A DNA stretch of 64,000 nucleotides from Pseudomonas monsensis (GTDB lineage: Bacteria > Pseudomonadota > Gammaproteobacteria > Pseudomonadales > Pseudomonadaceae), in NCBI RefSeq assembly GCF_014268495.2, contig NZ_CP077087.1, positions 5,103,001 through 5,167,000 on the forward strand, read 5' to 3'. This document shows, in pieces, positions 39,160 to 50,000 of this stretch; within the stretch, counting starts at the first letter, position 1; every line of letters begins with the position of its first letter. The translations under genes were made by a program, and so were the position numbers. The notes beneath the pieces are model-generated. The model worked only from the letters and a program-made list of their open reading frames with translations. It searched no databases and was not told the origin of the DNA.

Positions 39160-42100
39160 GATTGCGCACTCCCTTGAGCATTGTGTTTTGACCGGTACGT
39201 TCAGCTTTGGTCACCATGTCTTCGACCGTTCGGGCAAAGGTCCGCTCGCCGGCCTTTGCGGTGTAGCGAACACGCAAGATGATGTCCGTCAGCGAGTTCA
39301 GCGTGGCCGCTTGCGGGCTTTTCAACGGCCAGGGAAAACTGATTTTCCAACTGGAAACCACCCCGGTATTTTCAAAAGGATTGAGCAAACCCTCGTCGGG
39401 TTTCATCGCCGTCAGACCGTTGTCGGCAACGCCTGTGGACAAGGCAATCTGCTGACCGCTACGCAGGTTGAACAACACATCCGAAGGCGCCGTGCCTGTC
39501 GGTTTGTGCAAATAGGCCACCGACTGCGCCGTGGCTCGGGTCGCCGTCATGCTGCCGATCTGCAGCAAAGTGGCTCGCACGTCCTCGTAGGGCCCGGTCA
39601 ACACCGGCAGATCGACTTCTACCCCACTGATCTGGCGGCAGTAGTGCCCCGGATGATCACGATCAAACAATAGCTGCGTCAGTTTGAATTCCAGCGTGCC
39701 GCTCTCGCGCAATATTTTGAGCGCACTGGCCCAGCCGTCAGCGCCGGTTTGCAAGTCCACCCGGTCCTCGAACAACTGCCGCAGGGAGACGGTCTTCACC
39801 AGTTCCAGCCGCCGCTCGTGGCGCTGCAGGTATTCACGCTCCATACGCAGCAAATGCCCACGCAGGTGCTCGCCGGCCGTCAGACCATGCCGATGATCAA
39901 GCCAGACATTGGGCAGGGGAATCTGCGCATCGTAATCACCGGTCTCGGCGCTCAGGGATGCCTGGGCGTTGAGGCACAGGCTGATGACGGCATCGTAAGC
40001 CTGATAGTGCAAGGCCTTGAGCTGGCCCAACAGCCAGCCGTACAGCTCGGCATTGCTCGCGCGTTTTTTCAGAAAGTTGTAAACCGTCAATGCCTGATCG
40101 TTGGCCCTGAGGGTTTGCTCAAGATTCAATCGGGCCGCCGTGATGGCGTAACCCTGCGCCACGATTTGCGCGTCGATGGCCCGCACTTCCGCCAAGGCCT
40201 GATCACGTTGCAGCGCCCATTCGTTGCGACGACGGCGATACGCTTCGGTGGTGGCTTGCCTGTCGGCATCCAGCTGCTTCATGTTCGAGGCGATGCCCAA
40301 TCCGAAGCTGACGGCTTCAAGCACCTGGTCGGCGCGGTGCCCGCCATTGGCGAAGCCGAAAATATTCGGCAGCGCCGCCATCAACGCCGCAGCGGGCTTG
40401 ATACTGGAGGACGTCACCGCCAGGACTTTCGCTGTGGCCAGGTTGTCCATGACCTCATATTCGTATTGCGAAATATTTTCGACATAGCGTTTGTTGTAGG
40501 CTTCGGCGCGCTCGCTGGCCACCAGGCTGCTTTGCTCCAACGCGGTCACATTCGCCTCCAGTTGGGCGATGGATTGCTCCTGCATGGACCGGGCGTAAGC
40601 GCCCAATTCGACGATATGGCTTTGCTGCGTCTCTTCCTGCTCGGCACGATCCCTGCGTTCCAGCAGGTTCAGCACCTGGCTGCCGTAATCCTGCAGCGAC
40701 TGCACCGCACGCAACGCGACCTCGAATATCACCCGCCAGCGGAATGCGTTGACGACCAACCGCCCGCCCATCGGCCGCGGCCCGGCGACACCGCCCGCCG
40801 CCAGATCACGCAGTAATTGATTGGGATCGGTGGGCGGGCTGAACAACGGGATATCCAGTGGTTTGCCATCGAGGGTGAGATTGTTGCGCAGGTTATCCAG
40901 ACGCTGTTGCGGTGCCGCGAACAGGTCCAGCAGTGACTGATTGATCGGTATTTCAAAAGGCCCGCAACCCACCACCCCGAGAATGGGCGGGGTATCGGAA
41001 GCGGCAGGAAGATCCGCCAGGCTGTAATCCAGCGTTTGCTCGAACTCATCCAGCGCCGTGCGCGCGCCGCACTGGGTCAGCAAGCTCTCAACCGTCGCGG
41101 TTTGCCAACGGGTCACGGTGCGTGCCGTCGGTGCCTTGCCCATCAGAAACCCGGCCTGCACATAGCACAACTTGGCCGCCACCAGACTGTCACGGGTCAG
41201 TTGCCGGTAATACCAGTCGCCCCATGCCATCAGGTTTCTCACGTAGTCGCTGAACACCAGAACCTTGAAGTGTTCCGGTGCTGCATAACCGATGGCATCC
41301 GGGTCGGTGGGGGCCATGGCCTCAAACCCCGGATTGCCCAGGTCCGCCAGTGGACGGCAGCGCCAATACCGCGGTTTCGGATTGACAAGCTTCGCCGGCG
41401 TTTGTGGATCGGCGACGGCTTGCGGATCAAACAGGTAATGCAGCCAGACCTGCGCTTCGCCAAAGCGCTCCTCGTCGCGCATACGCGTGGCCATCAAGTG
41501 CGGCAGATGAAAAAACAACTCCCAGAAGAACAGACCGTTGGCACCGTCGAAAGCACCGTTGGGCTCGGTGAATACGACGCCGGTAGGCGGTGGTTCGGAC
41601 AGAAACTGGGTATCCCAATCCAGTACCGCATCCACGGAAATACCGGCGCGCTGTACCAGTTCCGGAGCGAACAGTGAATTCAGACGGGAGAATTTCAGCG
41701 CCAGGCCGGGCTGATTGAGAGACAGAAATTGCGCGGCGTCGATGCTGTTTTTTACCAGTGTCGGCGCGGAGAAATCCATGAGATCGACAATGGTCAGGTC
41801 AAATGCCTTGCCTCCAAGTTTGCCGGCAGCATCGCCGAAGGAGAAGGTGGTTGCCCCCCAGCTACCGGCTCTTCGCGAGTAGGTCAGCACATCAGTTGTC
41901 CAGCCGCCCGCTATTGAAAAGGTTTGAACAACATCCGCAGGGTCATCCTCGGTTCTGAAGTTCAAGGCCAGTTTCATGGTCGCATCGCCGTCGCCCAGTC
42001 CCGTTGGCCGGCAAAAACCCTGAACCGTCAGCACATCTTTGCCATCCACACGCAACGCCGTGAATTGCACATCCAGATAGGGCGTCATGGCGCCCAGCGT

Positions 42101-43231
42101 CGTTACGCGAGAGACCACCGTTACCTGACTGCCGATTGGGTGCTGCACCGTCTCGGCGCTGACAAAACGATTCTGCAGCGCCAATTCCAGCCAGGCACCA
42201 CCATCGTCAGTGACAGGCTGCATCAGCACATCACGGACGACCTGCGCGCTCAGCTTCTTTTTGTCACCCGTCTCGTCGTTGGTGATCAACACACCCAGCT
42301 TGCCCTTGGGGTGCAGATAGTTCTCGCGCACCGTCGCAATCAGCCGCGCACCGGCACTGAGATCCTCTTCATACTCCGCACTGTGCACAGCCAACGGCGC
42401 CGACCATTGGCCGTTCTGCGTCATGAATGCCAGGTTGATCTCCAGTTTGTAGGGAATGTATTCGTCCGCCTTCTTAAGGGGCACCCGGTCGCGCCACTCT
42501 GCCCAGACCAGACACAAGCGGCCATTCCAGAACACCGGGCGAATATCCAGCACGCGATTACCCGCCGGGATGTCCACCGCCTGCCATTCGCTCCAGGCCG
42601 CCGGATTGATGGCCTTATCCATGGAAGTGAGTTCAACCTCGACCTTGCGCCAGAAATACTGGAACGGCTGCTCGCGCTGACGCCCGACAAAGTAATAATC
42701 GGCGCGGGCCGGGGTCTTGCCGTTCATGTAGCCGCTGATGACATCCAGATTGCAGGTCTGCTCGAACGTTTGCAGGTAATCACGCAGCGCCGCCTGTGCC
42801 GAATCGTTGCTCAAGCGGCTCTGAGTGAGAGCGCTCTCCAGGGTTTTGAACAGGCTGGTCTTGCGCTGCCGTACAAAAGGATTGATGAAGTTTTCCGGGT
42901 AGCACGCGATCAACTGCACGGCGGCCCAGTCCGGGTAATTGTTGGTGAGTTCCCACTCGGCCAGATGGCGCGGGTCGAACTGGTGCGTGGTATAACCTGG
43001 CTCGAGTTTGCGATAAACGGCATGGATGTACTGCTGCGCGCAACTGGTCGCTTCGGCCACCCAGGAGCTCTGCACCGGGTAGGTGTCCAGCGGGTCCATG
43101 CGCAGTAGTTCAAACAGGTCATCCGGTGTTTCCAGAAAATCATAAGTCTGTGCGCCGAACTGTCCGATGCAGTATTCAAGCAGCGCCAAACGACGTTTTT
43201 CCAACAGCCCGCCAATATTGCTCAATGCCAT
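39152..43231 (-). CDS. Tc toxin A component, C-terminal half (TcaB/YenA2-like)
   Basis: 1359 residues. The first part contains the neuraminidase-like region of TcA (ADYYFVGRQREQPFQYFWRKVEV, about residues 187-209). A long helical pore region follows (about 850-1100) with a hydrophobic hairpin around IKPAAALMAALPNIFGF. The C-terminal TcB-binding domain begins near RRLELVKTVSLRQLF, with FDRDHPGHYCRQI and GPYEDVRATL at about 1187-1215. These are the standard landmarks of the translocation channel that injects the TcC effector. AGGGAG lies 8 bases before the ATG. Size agrees with YenA2 (about 1364). It lies 49 bases after the N-terminal half. Confidence 0.93.
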   Translation of the reverse strand: MALSNIGGLLEKRRLALLEYCIGQFGAQTYDFLETPDDLFELLRMDPLDTYPVQSSWVAEATSCAQQYIHAVYRKLEPGYTTHQFDPRHLAEWELTNNYPDWAAVQLIACYPENFINPFVRQRKTSLFKTLESALTQSRLSNDSAQAALRDYLQTFEQTCNLDVISGYMNGKTPARADYYFVGRQREQPFQYFWRKVEVELTSMDKAINPAAWSEWQAVDIPAGNRVLDIRPVFWNGRLCLVWAEWRDRVPLKKADEYIPYKLEINLAFMTQNGQWSAPLAVHSAEYEEDLSAGARLIATVRENYLHPKGKLGVLITNDETGDKKKLSAQVVRDVLMQPVTDDGGAWLELALQNRFVSAETVQHPIGSQVTVVSRVTTLGAMTPYLDVQFTALRVDGKDVLTVQGFCRPTGLGDGDATMKLALNFRTEDDPADVVQTFSIAGGWTTDVLTYSRRAGSWGATTFSFGDAAGKLGGKAFDLTIVDLMDFSAPTLVKNSIDAAQFLSLNQPGLALKFSRLNSLFAPELVQRAGISVDAVLDWDTQFLSEPPPTGVVFTEPNGAFDGANGLFFWELFFHLPHLMATRMRDEERFGEAQVWLHYLFDPQAVADPQTPAKLVNPKPRYWRCRPLADLGNPGFEAMAPTDPDAIGYAAPEHFKVLVFSDYVRNLMAWGDWYYRQLTRDSLVAAKLCYVQAGFLMGKAPTARTVTRWQTATVESLLTQCGARTALDEFEQTLDYSLADLPAASDTPPILGVVGCGPFEIPINQSLLDLFAAPQQRLDNLRNNLTLDGKPLDIPLFSPPTDPNQLLRDLAAGGVAGPRPMGGRLVVNAFRWRVIFEVALRAVQSLQDYGSQVLNLLERRDRAEQEETQQSHIVELGAYARSMQEQSIAQLEANVTALEQSSLVASERAEAYNKRYVENISQYEYEVMDNLATAKVLAVTSSSIKPAAALMAALPNIFGFANGGHRADQVLEAVSFGLGIASNMKQLDADRQATTEAYRRRRNEWALQRDQALAEVRAIDAQIVAQGYAITAARLNLEQTLRANDQALTVYNFLKKRASNAELYGWLLGQLKALHYQAYDAVISLCLNAQASLSAETGDYDAQIPLPNVWLDHRHGLTAGEHLRGHLLRMEREYLQRHERRLELVKTVSLRQLFEDRVDLQTGADGWASALKILRESGTLEFKLTQLLFDRDHPGHYCRQISGVEVDLPVLTGPYEDVRATLLQIGSMTATRATAQSVAYLHKPTGTAPSDVLFNLRSGQQIALSTGVADNGLTAMKPDEGLLNPFENTGVVSSWKISFPWPLKSPQAATLNSLTDIILRVRYTAKAGERTFARTVEDMVTKAERTGQNTMLKGVRNHE

Positions 43232-43280
43232 GATCTTTGCTCCCTGGGGGTATCACTCGGGGTGAAACTGTTGCGCAGGC

Positions 43281-46200
43281 TCATGCCGGCACCTCATCGC
43301 CTTCAAAGGTGATGGCCTCAAAATTGGCAGAGGTGTTGCCGGTTTGACTGAGGACACTGAACACGAATGTCCCGCCAGTAGCGCTGGAGACAAAGACACG
43401 CGTCAGCCCTTCCTGATTGGTGAAGCCTTGCGCAGGCCGGATGCTCGCACTCTGTTCTTTATTTAAATTGACAACTCTGTAACTCCAGTCCACGAGCAGG
43501 TTTTGGCCAAGATTTCCATAGTTATCCCGCAGCCTGGCGTAGAGCTCGACCTCTTGGCCCCGCGGCACGGTTTCCAGGGGCACTGGGGATTTGTCCCTCT
43601 CCGAAAAACTCAGCGAGTCGAAATCGGCCATCACCTGGATGGGCGGAGCGTTCTCGGGCTCAAACAAATCCAGCCAGTATTGCGGCGTGTCCGTTCCCAT
43701 GACCTTGCCCGGAACAAAATCGGTTTGAAGCACGCCGTTTACATCGGTTTGTTTAGTTTCAACCGTGCCGAGCGTCGCACGCCAATAAACCGTAACGAAC
43801 TTCAACGCCTGCCCCTCAGCATCCGTGAGGGTCACGGTGTAGGTGGCTTTCGAATCGGACTTGTTGGCTACAACGGTCGAGTTGTCGACGTTGCACGTGA
43901 TCGTGACCAGTTGTTTCAGGTCGCCCTGCGCCTGGATAACCGGCACTCGCGCCCGAGTCTCGCTCAGCAAGGCCAGTTCCGCCGCTTCGGCGTAGGCCCC
44001 TTTGTCGAGCGTCGCGGGCAACCGGCCCATCAGAAAAATCGTCAGCGCATCCATGCCGCTGTCGGCTGACAGCACACGCACGCGCATCAACAGATCCAGT
44101 TGTGTCAGGTCCTTCAACACTTTGAGCTCTGACTCGTCAACGCGGCTGACACACTCATTGACTTCCTGCACGCTCCAGCCGAAGAACCCGGCCAGTTTGA
44201 TCGCGGCGGCCTGTTGCGCCAGACGCGCAGCATGGCCGGTGACTTTCGGCAGTGCATTGACCTGACGCAGATAGTCCAGAAGCGCCTGCTCTGGCTGTTC
44301 ACTCAGGCTGAACGCCCGTGTGAGCGTGGTGAGGTAATAAAGCGTACGCACGGTGAACGCATATTTGTCCGCCTGATTGAGCCAGGCCAGATGACCGTAA
44401 TCCAGATAGTCCTGCAACAGCGTGGCGCTCAACCCCAGCGTCGTCGTCACCTCCGCCCGCCGGCGCACCTCGCCCAACAGCGTCAGTAACGGATCCGGTT
44501 CTTCGTTGCGCCCGCGTAATGTTTCCTGCACATCGAGACCGACGTGTTCGATCACCTGTCGCAGTAATTGGTAGACCGTAGCGTTTGACCAATCGAGCAG
44601 GGCAATGGACCGATCGACCGGAACGCCTGCATAGACAGCCAGGGTCTCCCTGACCAACGACACCTGAGCGTCCCGCGCCTGCAAGACCACACTGAGCATG
44701 GTTTCGACAATCGAATCGCGCTGCGGCGTGCCGATGTCACCCAGAGCACTTTCAACCGCCCACGCCAACTTGGCACGCAGGAAGCTCAAATAAGCGTCTG
44801 CTGTTCCCACTGGGGCCAATACCAGGCCGTCAGCATCCACGACAGGGTCGAGGTTGTCCGCGTGACTGGTGAGAAAGTCCAGCCAGTTGGCCGCGCCTGC
44901 AGAGGGTACGCCGGCCATCAACAAGGCGCCGTTGCTCAACAGCGCCGTCGACAGCAGATTGCGAATCTGCTCGAAAAACTGCCGATCCGACTCCGACGCC
45001 TCGCTCATGGGCTGCACCGGTGCCACGTGTTGCAGCATCCACGACACCGACAGCCCGCTGTCCTCGCACCATTGCACACAGCTGGACATGGCCTCGATCA
45101 GGTTCAACACATCCGGTGTGCCCGAATTGGGCGCGTGGATGGCCGGCTCGCCTGCGAGAGCAGGAAGCCATTGCTCGTGCTCGCCACCGAGCAATGTCAG
45201 CATCAGCAAACCTTCCATCGGTGTAATGTTCAACAGCCGAGGCAACTTCACCAGCCGATAAAAACTGGAAACGATCGCCGCGGTGCGCGTCAGGTCTTGG
45301 GAGAGCCCGTGTGCAGAGGCCACCGCTAACGCCAGGTAATGATAAGTCTGCAGGTCGATCGCCAGACCCTCGCACAGTTGGCTGATGGTCAGGTCCGAGA
45401 CGCCCGGTAGCGGCATCAGCGGAAACGTCGCGCCATCGAGCTTGAACGGTTGGCGGTAGTCGCCCTGATGATTGAAGACCTGATCAAACGGTGACAGCAC
45501 CTCGGCGCGACCGTAAACCGCCAATTCGTCAATAAACACCGCAAAGTCCGCCGGCGTGCATTGGTAGCGCTCGCGCAGGCTCTGGTAAAGGCCGAGAGCC
45601 CGCACCACGCCTTCGGTAATTTCCCAATTGTTCGCCGTTTCGGTGCCGCGACTTTCAGCGCGCATGGCAGCCGCCAGAAGCGCGTCCACCTGATCGAACG
45701 GCAACTCCAGCCAGTTGGCCAGACGCACCATTCGGTTCATTCGGTCATAGCCGTTCAGCCCTGCGGCGTCGCTGGGATTTGCTGTCAATTTGTGCAGAAT
45801 TGACGGGGCTGAACTGTCTTCGGTGAGTCCGATCGCCGAATGCTGGTTCTTGTTGATGTAAATCGAACCGGAATGACCGCTTTCCGCCTCATTGGGCGGT
45901 ACTTCAGGGGTGAATTTCACATTGGCCGAACGCACCGGAGCAAAGGTGCGCACCGACAACAGGCTTTCGATTGCCCGGGTATCGAGCTTTGTCCGTCCAC
46001 CGAAGAACGTCACCTGGTTGAGGTTCTGCCAATCCAGCACGTCGGCGCCATAGTTGTCCCGGTAAAAATCGTTACGTTCGCCCACCACTGCGGCCGGCTC
46101 AGTCAGCAATTGCCGCTGTTTGGGCCCCAGCCGCGATGCATGGATCATGGCAGCACGCGCAGCATCGGTATCGCCGGGGAGCGGCGACAAAAAATAGGGA

Positions 46201-46937
46201 TAGATCAGATCAACCCGTCGGGAAAAATCACCGACCGACAATCCGTGGTGACGGGCGACCGTGTCGATCGTGACCCAGTGCTGGTAATAGGGCAGACCGT
46301 TGGGGTAACGCGCCGCGAGCAACGCATCTTCCAGTGGCACGCCGGGTTGGTGTTCGGAGATGAACGTTTCCAGCACCGCGACAATGATGTCGACCGACGA
46401 TACCGAGCGGTACACCGCATTGAAATCGACCGACAGCCGCTTCAGATCCTTGCGTCGATCATGCAGCGGAAACTTTTCTGTCTCGACGCCGTAAAGTTCG
46501 ATACGGTCGCGGATCCAGCGCAACAGATCGATCAGATACGCCACCGGCGAGGTGATCGACTCCAGGCCATCCGGTGGGCACAGCGAATCAAAAGAGGTGG
46601 GGAACAGGCGTTCATAACTCGGACCATCGACCATCGCCAGAATCCCGCTCGACCGCGCTGCCTGCGCCCCTTTATCGCCGCTGAGGGTCCGCTGAATGAA
46701 CTGGCGACGCACGTAGGTGGCCATGCTGTTCAACCGGCGCAGAATTTGCCGGGCATCCTCCGCACCCAGCGTGTGCTCCAGCACCAGGCCCTGAACGCCT
46801 TTTTCCACCAGTGGAAAAATCGAGCCTCCCTCCTCAAGGTACTGCCTGAGACTTTCCAGCCCAGCATCCCGGGATTGTTTTTCTTCGCCAAACAACTGCT
46901 CGAACAGTTGCACGGCAGGACGGCGCGAATCAGCCAT
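43281..46937 (-). CDS. Tc toxin A component, N-terminal half (VRP1; TcaA/YenA1-like)
   Basis: 1218 residues. The Salmonella-virulence-plasmid 28.1 kDa (VRP1) domain is recognised by FDSLCPPDGLESITSPVAYLIDLLRW (about 116-141) and the following helical shell. The C-terminal 220 residues differ: two Ig-like units of Big_1 type (TYTVTLTDAEGQALKFVTVYWRATLGTVETKQTDVNGVLQTDF, then VELYARLRDNYGNLGQNLLVDW). I start at the ATG 46937 because AAGGAA lies 8 bases upstream. In the split TcA systems the N-terminal protein is about 1100-1200 residues, as here. Together with the next gene it should form the pentameric pre-pore shell. The Ig-like tail is unlike the chitinase-decorated Yen complex. Confidence 0.9.
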   Translation of the reverse strand: MADSRRPAVQLFEQLFGEEKQSRDAGLESLRQYLEEGGSIFPLVEKGVQGLVLEHTLGAEDARQILRRLNSMATYVRRQFIQRTLSGDKGAQAARSSGILAMVDGPSYERLFPTSFDSLCPPDGLESITSPVAYLIDLLRWIRDRIELYGVETEKFPLHDRRKDLKRLSVDFNAVYRSVSSVDIIVAVLETFISEHQPGVPLEDALLAARYPNGLPYYQHWVTIDTVARHHGLSVGDFSRRVDLIYPYFLSPLPGDTDAARAAMIHASRLGPKQRQLLTEPAAVVGERNDFYRDNYGADVLDWQNLNQVTFFGGRTKLDTRAIESLLSVRTFAPVRSANVKFTPEVPPNEAESGHSGSIYINKNQHSAIGLTEDSSAPSILHKLTANPSDAAGLNGYDRMNRMVRLANWLELPFDQVDALLAAAMRAESRGTETANNWEITEGVVRALGLYQSLRERYQCTPADFAVFIDELAVYGRAEVLSPFDQVFNHQGDYRQPFKLDGATFPLMPLPGVSDLTISQLCEGLAIDLQTYHYLALAVASAHGLSQDLTRTAAIVSSFYRLVKLPRLLNITPMEGLLMLTLLGGEHEQWLPALAGEPAIHAPNSGTPDVLNLIEAMSSCVQWCEDSGLSVSWMLQHVAPVQPMSEASESDRQFFEQIRNLLSTALLSNGALLMAGVPSAGAANWLDFLTSHADNLDPVVDADGLVLAPVGTADAYLSFLRAKLAWAVESALGDIGTPQRDSIVETMLSVVLQARDAQVSLVRETLAVYAGVPVDRSIALLDWSNATVYQLLRQVIEHVGLDVQETLRGRNEEPDPLLTLLGEVRRRAEVTTTLGLSATLLQDYLDYGHLAWLNQADKYAFTVRTLYYLTTLTRAFSLSEQPEQALLDYLRQVNALPKVTGHAARLAQQAAAIKLAGFFGWSVQEVNECVSRVDESELKVLKDLTQLDLLMRVRVLSADSGMDALTIFLMGRLPATLDKGAYAEAAELALLSETRARVPVIQAQGDLKQLVTITCNVDNSTVVANKSDSKATYTVTLTDAEGQALKFVTVYWRATLGTVETKQTDVNGVLQTDFVPGKVMGTDTPQYWLDLFEPENAPPIQVMADFDSLSFSERDKSPVPLETVPRGQEVELYARLRDNYGNLGQNLLVDWSYRVVNLNKEQSASIRPAQGFTNQEGLTRVFVSSATGGTFVFSVLSQTGNTSANFEAITFEGDEVPA

Positions 46938-47040
46938 GATCAGGGTTCCTTGAGGCGACAGAAGGTCCGGGCAACCTGACACTTGGTGTCAGGTTGCACA
47001 TTCGATGAGGAAGATTGAGCGCTTCGACAGCAGCGCCGTC

Positions 47041-47060
47041 TACTGTCAGATCTGACAGGT
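47041..47060 (-). promoter_or_regulatory. LuxR-type box A, before the TcA operon
   Basis: On the minus strand the 20-mer is ACCTGTCAGATCTGACAGTA; the core CTGTCAGATCTGACAG (47043-47058) is a perfect 16-base palindrome of the CT-N12-AG form. Its centre lies 113 bases before the start of the TcA N-terminal gene. The bases following the core (TAGACGG) are the same as at box B. Confidence 0.75.
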
Positions 47061-47087
47061 GCACAGACCGTTAGTCGGAAAGAGACC

Positions 47088-50000
47088 TCAGGAATCCTTC
47101 CGGAGCGGGCGCGCGGACTCCACTTCAAAACGCGCACTGTCGACCCAATCAGACATCGTTGCGTCGTCCGCGCCGTCAGTCAGGGTCTGCCGGAATCGGT
47201 ACCAGTGACCCGCCTCGGGCAATGTCTGCGTCGCCTCTGCGTCCCACTGCTGGCCGGTAACGGGCAATTGCGCCCACTGCACATCCGGGTTGTACCAACT
47301 GACGGCGACGCCCATGCCCTCCCGGCCGCGACCGGAAAACTGCACCGGCTGGCGGACCCACTTGCCCGCCGCCGGCCGCTCGAGGCTGGGCAAAAACGCA
47401 CCCAGCATGACCGGTCGCAGTGCCTCGACCGATTCGAACTCCTGCAGTGACGCGACCGCTTGCAACCGGTAATGCCCCCCGGTGAGGGGGCCGACATCGC
47501 TCGCCACCGACCAGGTGCGATCGTCCTGCACGATGGCGCTTGCCAGCACTGCCCGCGTAGCCCCGGCCAACGTCACACTGACGGTATCGCCGGGTACACC
47601 GAATCCCGACACCACCACCCGCCGTCCGATGACGTCGCCCTCGACCGGGGTTTCGATGAACGGGGCGGCCGGGACGACCTGATAGTTCACAGGTTCGGTA
47701 TTGTCCGACTCGCGCCGCTTGCCGGTGTCATCCATGAACCATTGCCGGGCCCAGATGGTTTTGTGGCCCACCGGCAAGGTCACTTCGGCTTTCCAGTAGC
47801 CCTCCTGGTTCACCGCCACATCCTTGAGCCAAGGCTCGGAGAGACCTTGCAGAAACACATCGACCAGGGCATTCGCCATCCCCGTCCCCTCCAGCATCGC
47901 AGTACGTGGCAGCTTGCCGTTCATCGTCGGCTGAGTGATGAACGGAGGCAGCAGTACCACCTCGAACGAGCGCCGGTCACTGTACTCAGAGTGCCGTCCG
48001 GCCAGTGTCTGCCGAGCATCGATGGTGTAGCGCCTGAATTCCAGATCGCTCAGATCGATCGACCAGTCACCGTCCTGATCCAGTTTTTTTGGCGCCCCCA
48101 GAGGTCTCTCGGAAAGGAAGTCACGCAACTGCAACGTGGCGCCTTGCATACCGTTGTGGCCTGCGACCGTCGTGACGCGGCCGACTTTCGCGTCGCCTTC
48201 GGGCTGAGTGATCACCGGCACCAGCATGGGTAGATGGACGGTAAAGCTTTTCGATGCCGGATCCGAGGGTTGCTCGTCGACGAATTGAGTCACGGTCACG
48301 GTATGTGCCACGTCCGCGGCAAACGCCTTGTCACGCCGAAATTGCCAGGTGCCGTCACTGACAATGCCCGGGTACACAACGTGCTCTTCGTCGCTGAAGC
48401 GGATGTTGACGTCTGCTCCCGGCCAGCATGTGCCACGGAACACGGGTGAGAGGCCATCCTCGAGCGGATCATCCAGGCCGGGAGCCCGTGGCGGGATCGT
48501 GACCTTCAGTGCCACCCAGGTCGGCGACCAGTCTACGCCGATGAACTGCTTGATATGAACTTCCCGTTCGTCCGACGGCCCCCATTGCTCGATGGCCATG
48601 CTGGACCATTCCCCGCCCTTCACGACGACATCGGGGGCGGCCAGATGTATGCCGCCGGGATGGTAGAGCCTGACAGTGGCGCCGTTGTAACCTTTGCCGC
48701 TGAAGGTGGGTTGGTACTCCCTTGAGAAGTCCGTCTCATATACATCAGGCATTTGCTTGTCGACCGTGTACTCCAATTTGACTGACTCGATCCAGCCATT
48801 GGCTCCGTCCCGAACCTTTTGAATGACCTTGAGCTTATAAGTGCCGAATGGCCAGCCTGTCGCGGTTGTTTGCCAGAAGCCGTCTCTGACTACAACAGAC
48901 GGCGGTGCAGTGACTCCCGAGTCTGAGAGCAGAGTGAATTCGACCGTTGCACTGGAGTGGCCGCTGCCTGAAAACCGAATGCTGCCATCCGCGAGAACGG
49001 TCATTTGTGGTTCCAGCAGCGCCGGGGGGCGGATCTTGAAGGCGCGGGGACCGCTGCGCCCGGATTCGTATTCGTCCCGCACGTTTATGGCCACCAACGA
49101 GGCGGGCCCTACAGGCACTTGAACCTGGGCACTCCAGTTTGCCTGCGTCAGCACGGCGCTTTCACCGACCGGGGTTGACGTCCCGTCGATGAAAATTCGA
49201 ACAATCCCCCCGACCCCGCCATTCGATCCAGTCAGGGTAAAACTCTGATCCTGCTCCGTGACAGGAACCATGGAATTTATTGCAGGGGTACCGGGCGGAA
49301 ATTTGGCATCGACCGTCACCAGACTCGACCAGCCGGGCAATACAGAATTGTCCTTCGACTGTTGAGCGATAAACGTAAAGGATCCATAGGGCAAGTCGTG
49401 CTGCAAGTACGTCGACCAGACCCCGTCATCGCCAACCTGGGCCTCACCATAGGTAATGATGCCCGAGCCTGATTGATAAATTTTGACGGTTGCAGACGGA
49501 AACCCTTGGCCTTCAACCCTGGGTCTGCTTTCCCTTACGACATCATCCTGTTTCGGCTCACGGATGGTTGGGACGCCATAATAATTGAAACTGATCGGCG
49601 TCGAGTAACGAGTAACATGTCCAGTTTGCGAATGCCTGACCTTGATGCTGTAAGTCCAGGGCTTTAAACCCTCGCGCACTTTGAGGGTCCAGTTGGCCTG
49701 GTTGCCGAGAATCGCCGGACTCATGGAGGCGTTAGTGCTGTCTTCGACGATGTCAAGATAGCCACTCGTAACACCCGTGCCGAAGACTGTTGCTGTCAGT
49801 TCATCTTTACCGGTGATAACAGGTAGCTTTCTGACGAATACCGGTTTGTTTCTTGTCTCGGACCAATCGGTTTTGTATTTCCATACCGTGGAATACTCGC
49901 CATAACCCTCCGGAAGTCCAATAGCAAGGCATTCGTTCCATTGGCGGCCCTTGTACCAGACCCCCTCAAGCAATTTCACGTAATATCCGTTGGGGCCGTA

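Noticed and set aside
43232..43280. Split TcA as a frameshift or sequencing artefact
   Set aside because: The halves are separated by 49 bases, the second has its own Shine-Dalgarno (AGGGAG), and the sizes match naturally split TcA systems.
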